Shown here one piece after another: positions 25,586-25,655 of a stretch of DNA of 25,655 nt. Within the stretch, counting starts at the first letter, position 1. Each line of letters starts with the position of its first letter. This stretch comes from Mageeibacillus sp. UBA1255 (GTDB taxonomy: Bacteria; Bacillota; Clostridia; UBA1212; UBA1255): NCBI GenBank assembly GCA_002308795.1, contig DBVV01000004.1, positions 1 to 25,655 of the forward strand, read 5' to 3'. The notes beneath the pieces are model-generated. The model was not told the DNA's origin. It searched no databases and saw only the letters and a program-made list of their open reading frames with translations. Position numbers and translations under genes: made by a program.

Positions 25586-25655
25586 TATTTTAAGGCTTCT
25601 TTGACTACCTTATTTTTCTCCGGCGAAGCCGAGTGAATGGCTAAGAATTTTGTTT

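Noticed and set aside
25618..25633. Hairpin CTCCGGC-GAA-GCCGAG near the right edge
   Set aside because: The stem has a bulge, and the T-run lies on the wrong side for a plus-strand terminator. No gene end is visible next to it.

Overview
The window looks like a chromosomal segment from an anaerobic Clostridia-type Firmicute, possibly an uncultured gut lineage. Moderate G+C, strong AGGAGG-type ribosome sites, GTP-type PEP carboxykinase, a zinc-type PyrI next to PyrB, many cytosolic glycoside hydrolases and a gut-Clostridia-style NRPS all fit. The phylum-level assignment is inference. I saw no rRNA, tRNA, CRISPR array, insertion sequence or prophage gene, and no gene-free stretch longer than 300 bases.

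Left part (1-8134): the 5' two thirds of pckG (minus) is divergent from a NYN-domain protein (plus). A tightly packed minus-strand run then reads GH78 rhamnosidase-like enzyme, membrane glycosyltransferase, cysteine desulfurase, mnmA. The last two form a natural sulfur-relay pair for tRNA 2-thiouridine. Their linkage to carbohydrate genes is unusual.

Centre (8216-18107): a plus-strand run starts from a good promoter and reads SIS-domain protein, BadF-type amino-sugar kinase, Sfp-type phosphopantetheinyl transferase, and a 2447-residue NRPS. The NRPS domain order is C-A-T-C-A-T-R. The terminal reductase predicts release of a dipeptide aldehyde, and the leading C domain suggests an N-acyl cap. 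This resembles the gut-Clostridia NRPS family known to make protease-inhibiting N-acyl dipeptide aldehydes and pyrazinones. It is the most interesting system here.

Right part (18137-25476, all minus): pyrB-pyrI lead into a GH37 trehalase-like enzyme, an endonuclease/exonuclease/phosphatase-fold protein, a ribokinase-family sugar kinase and a second GH78 rhamnosidase that has its own promoter. Two non-coding oddities lie here. A cluster of five co-oriented DnaA-box-like 9-mers occupies 22593-22685. A 13-copy heptanucleotide tandem repeat occupies the pyrB leader (25493-25583).

Taken together, the window is a cytosolic glycoside and sugar-phosphorylation neighbourhood (two GH78, one GH37, two sugar kinases, one SIS protein) interrupted by a compact peptide-aldehyde pathway. 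Housekeeping genes (pckG, mnmA, pyrBI) lie at both edges. No transporter, transcription factor or resistance gene is visible.
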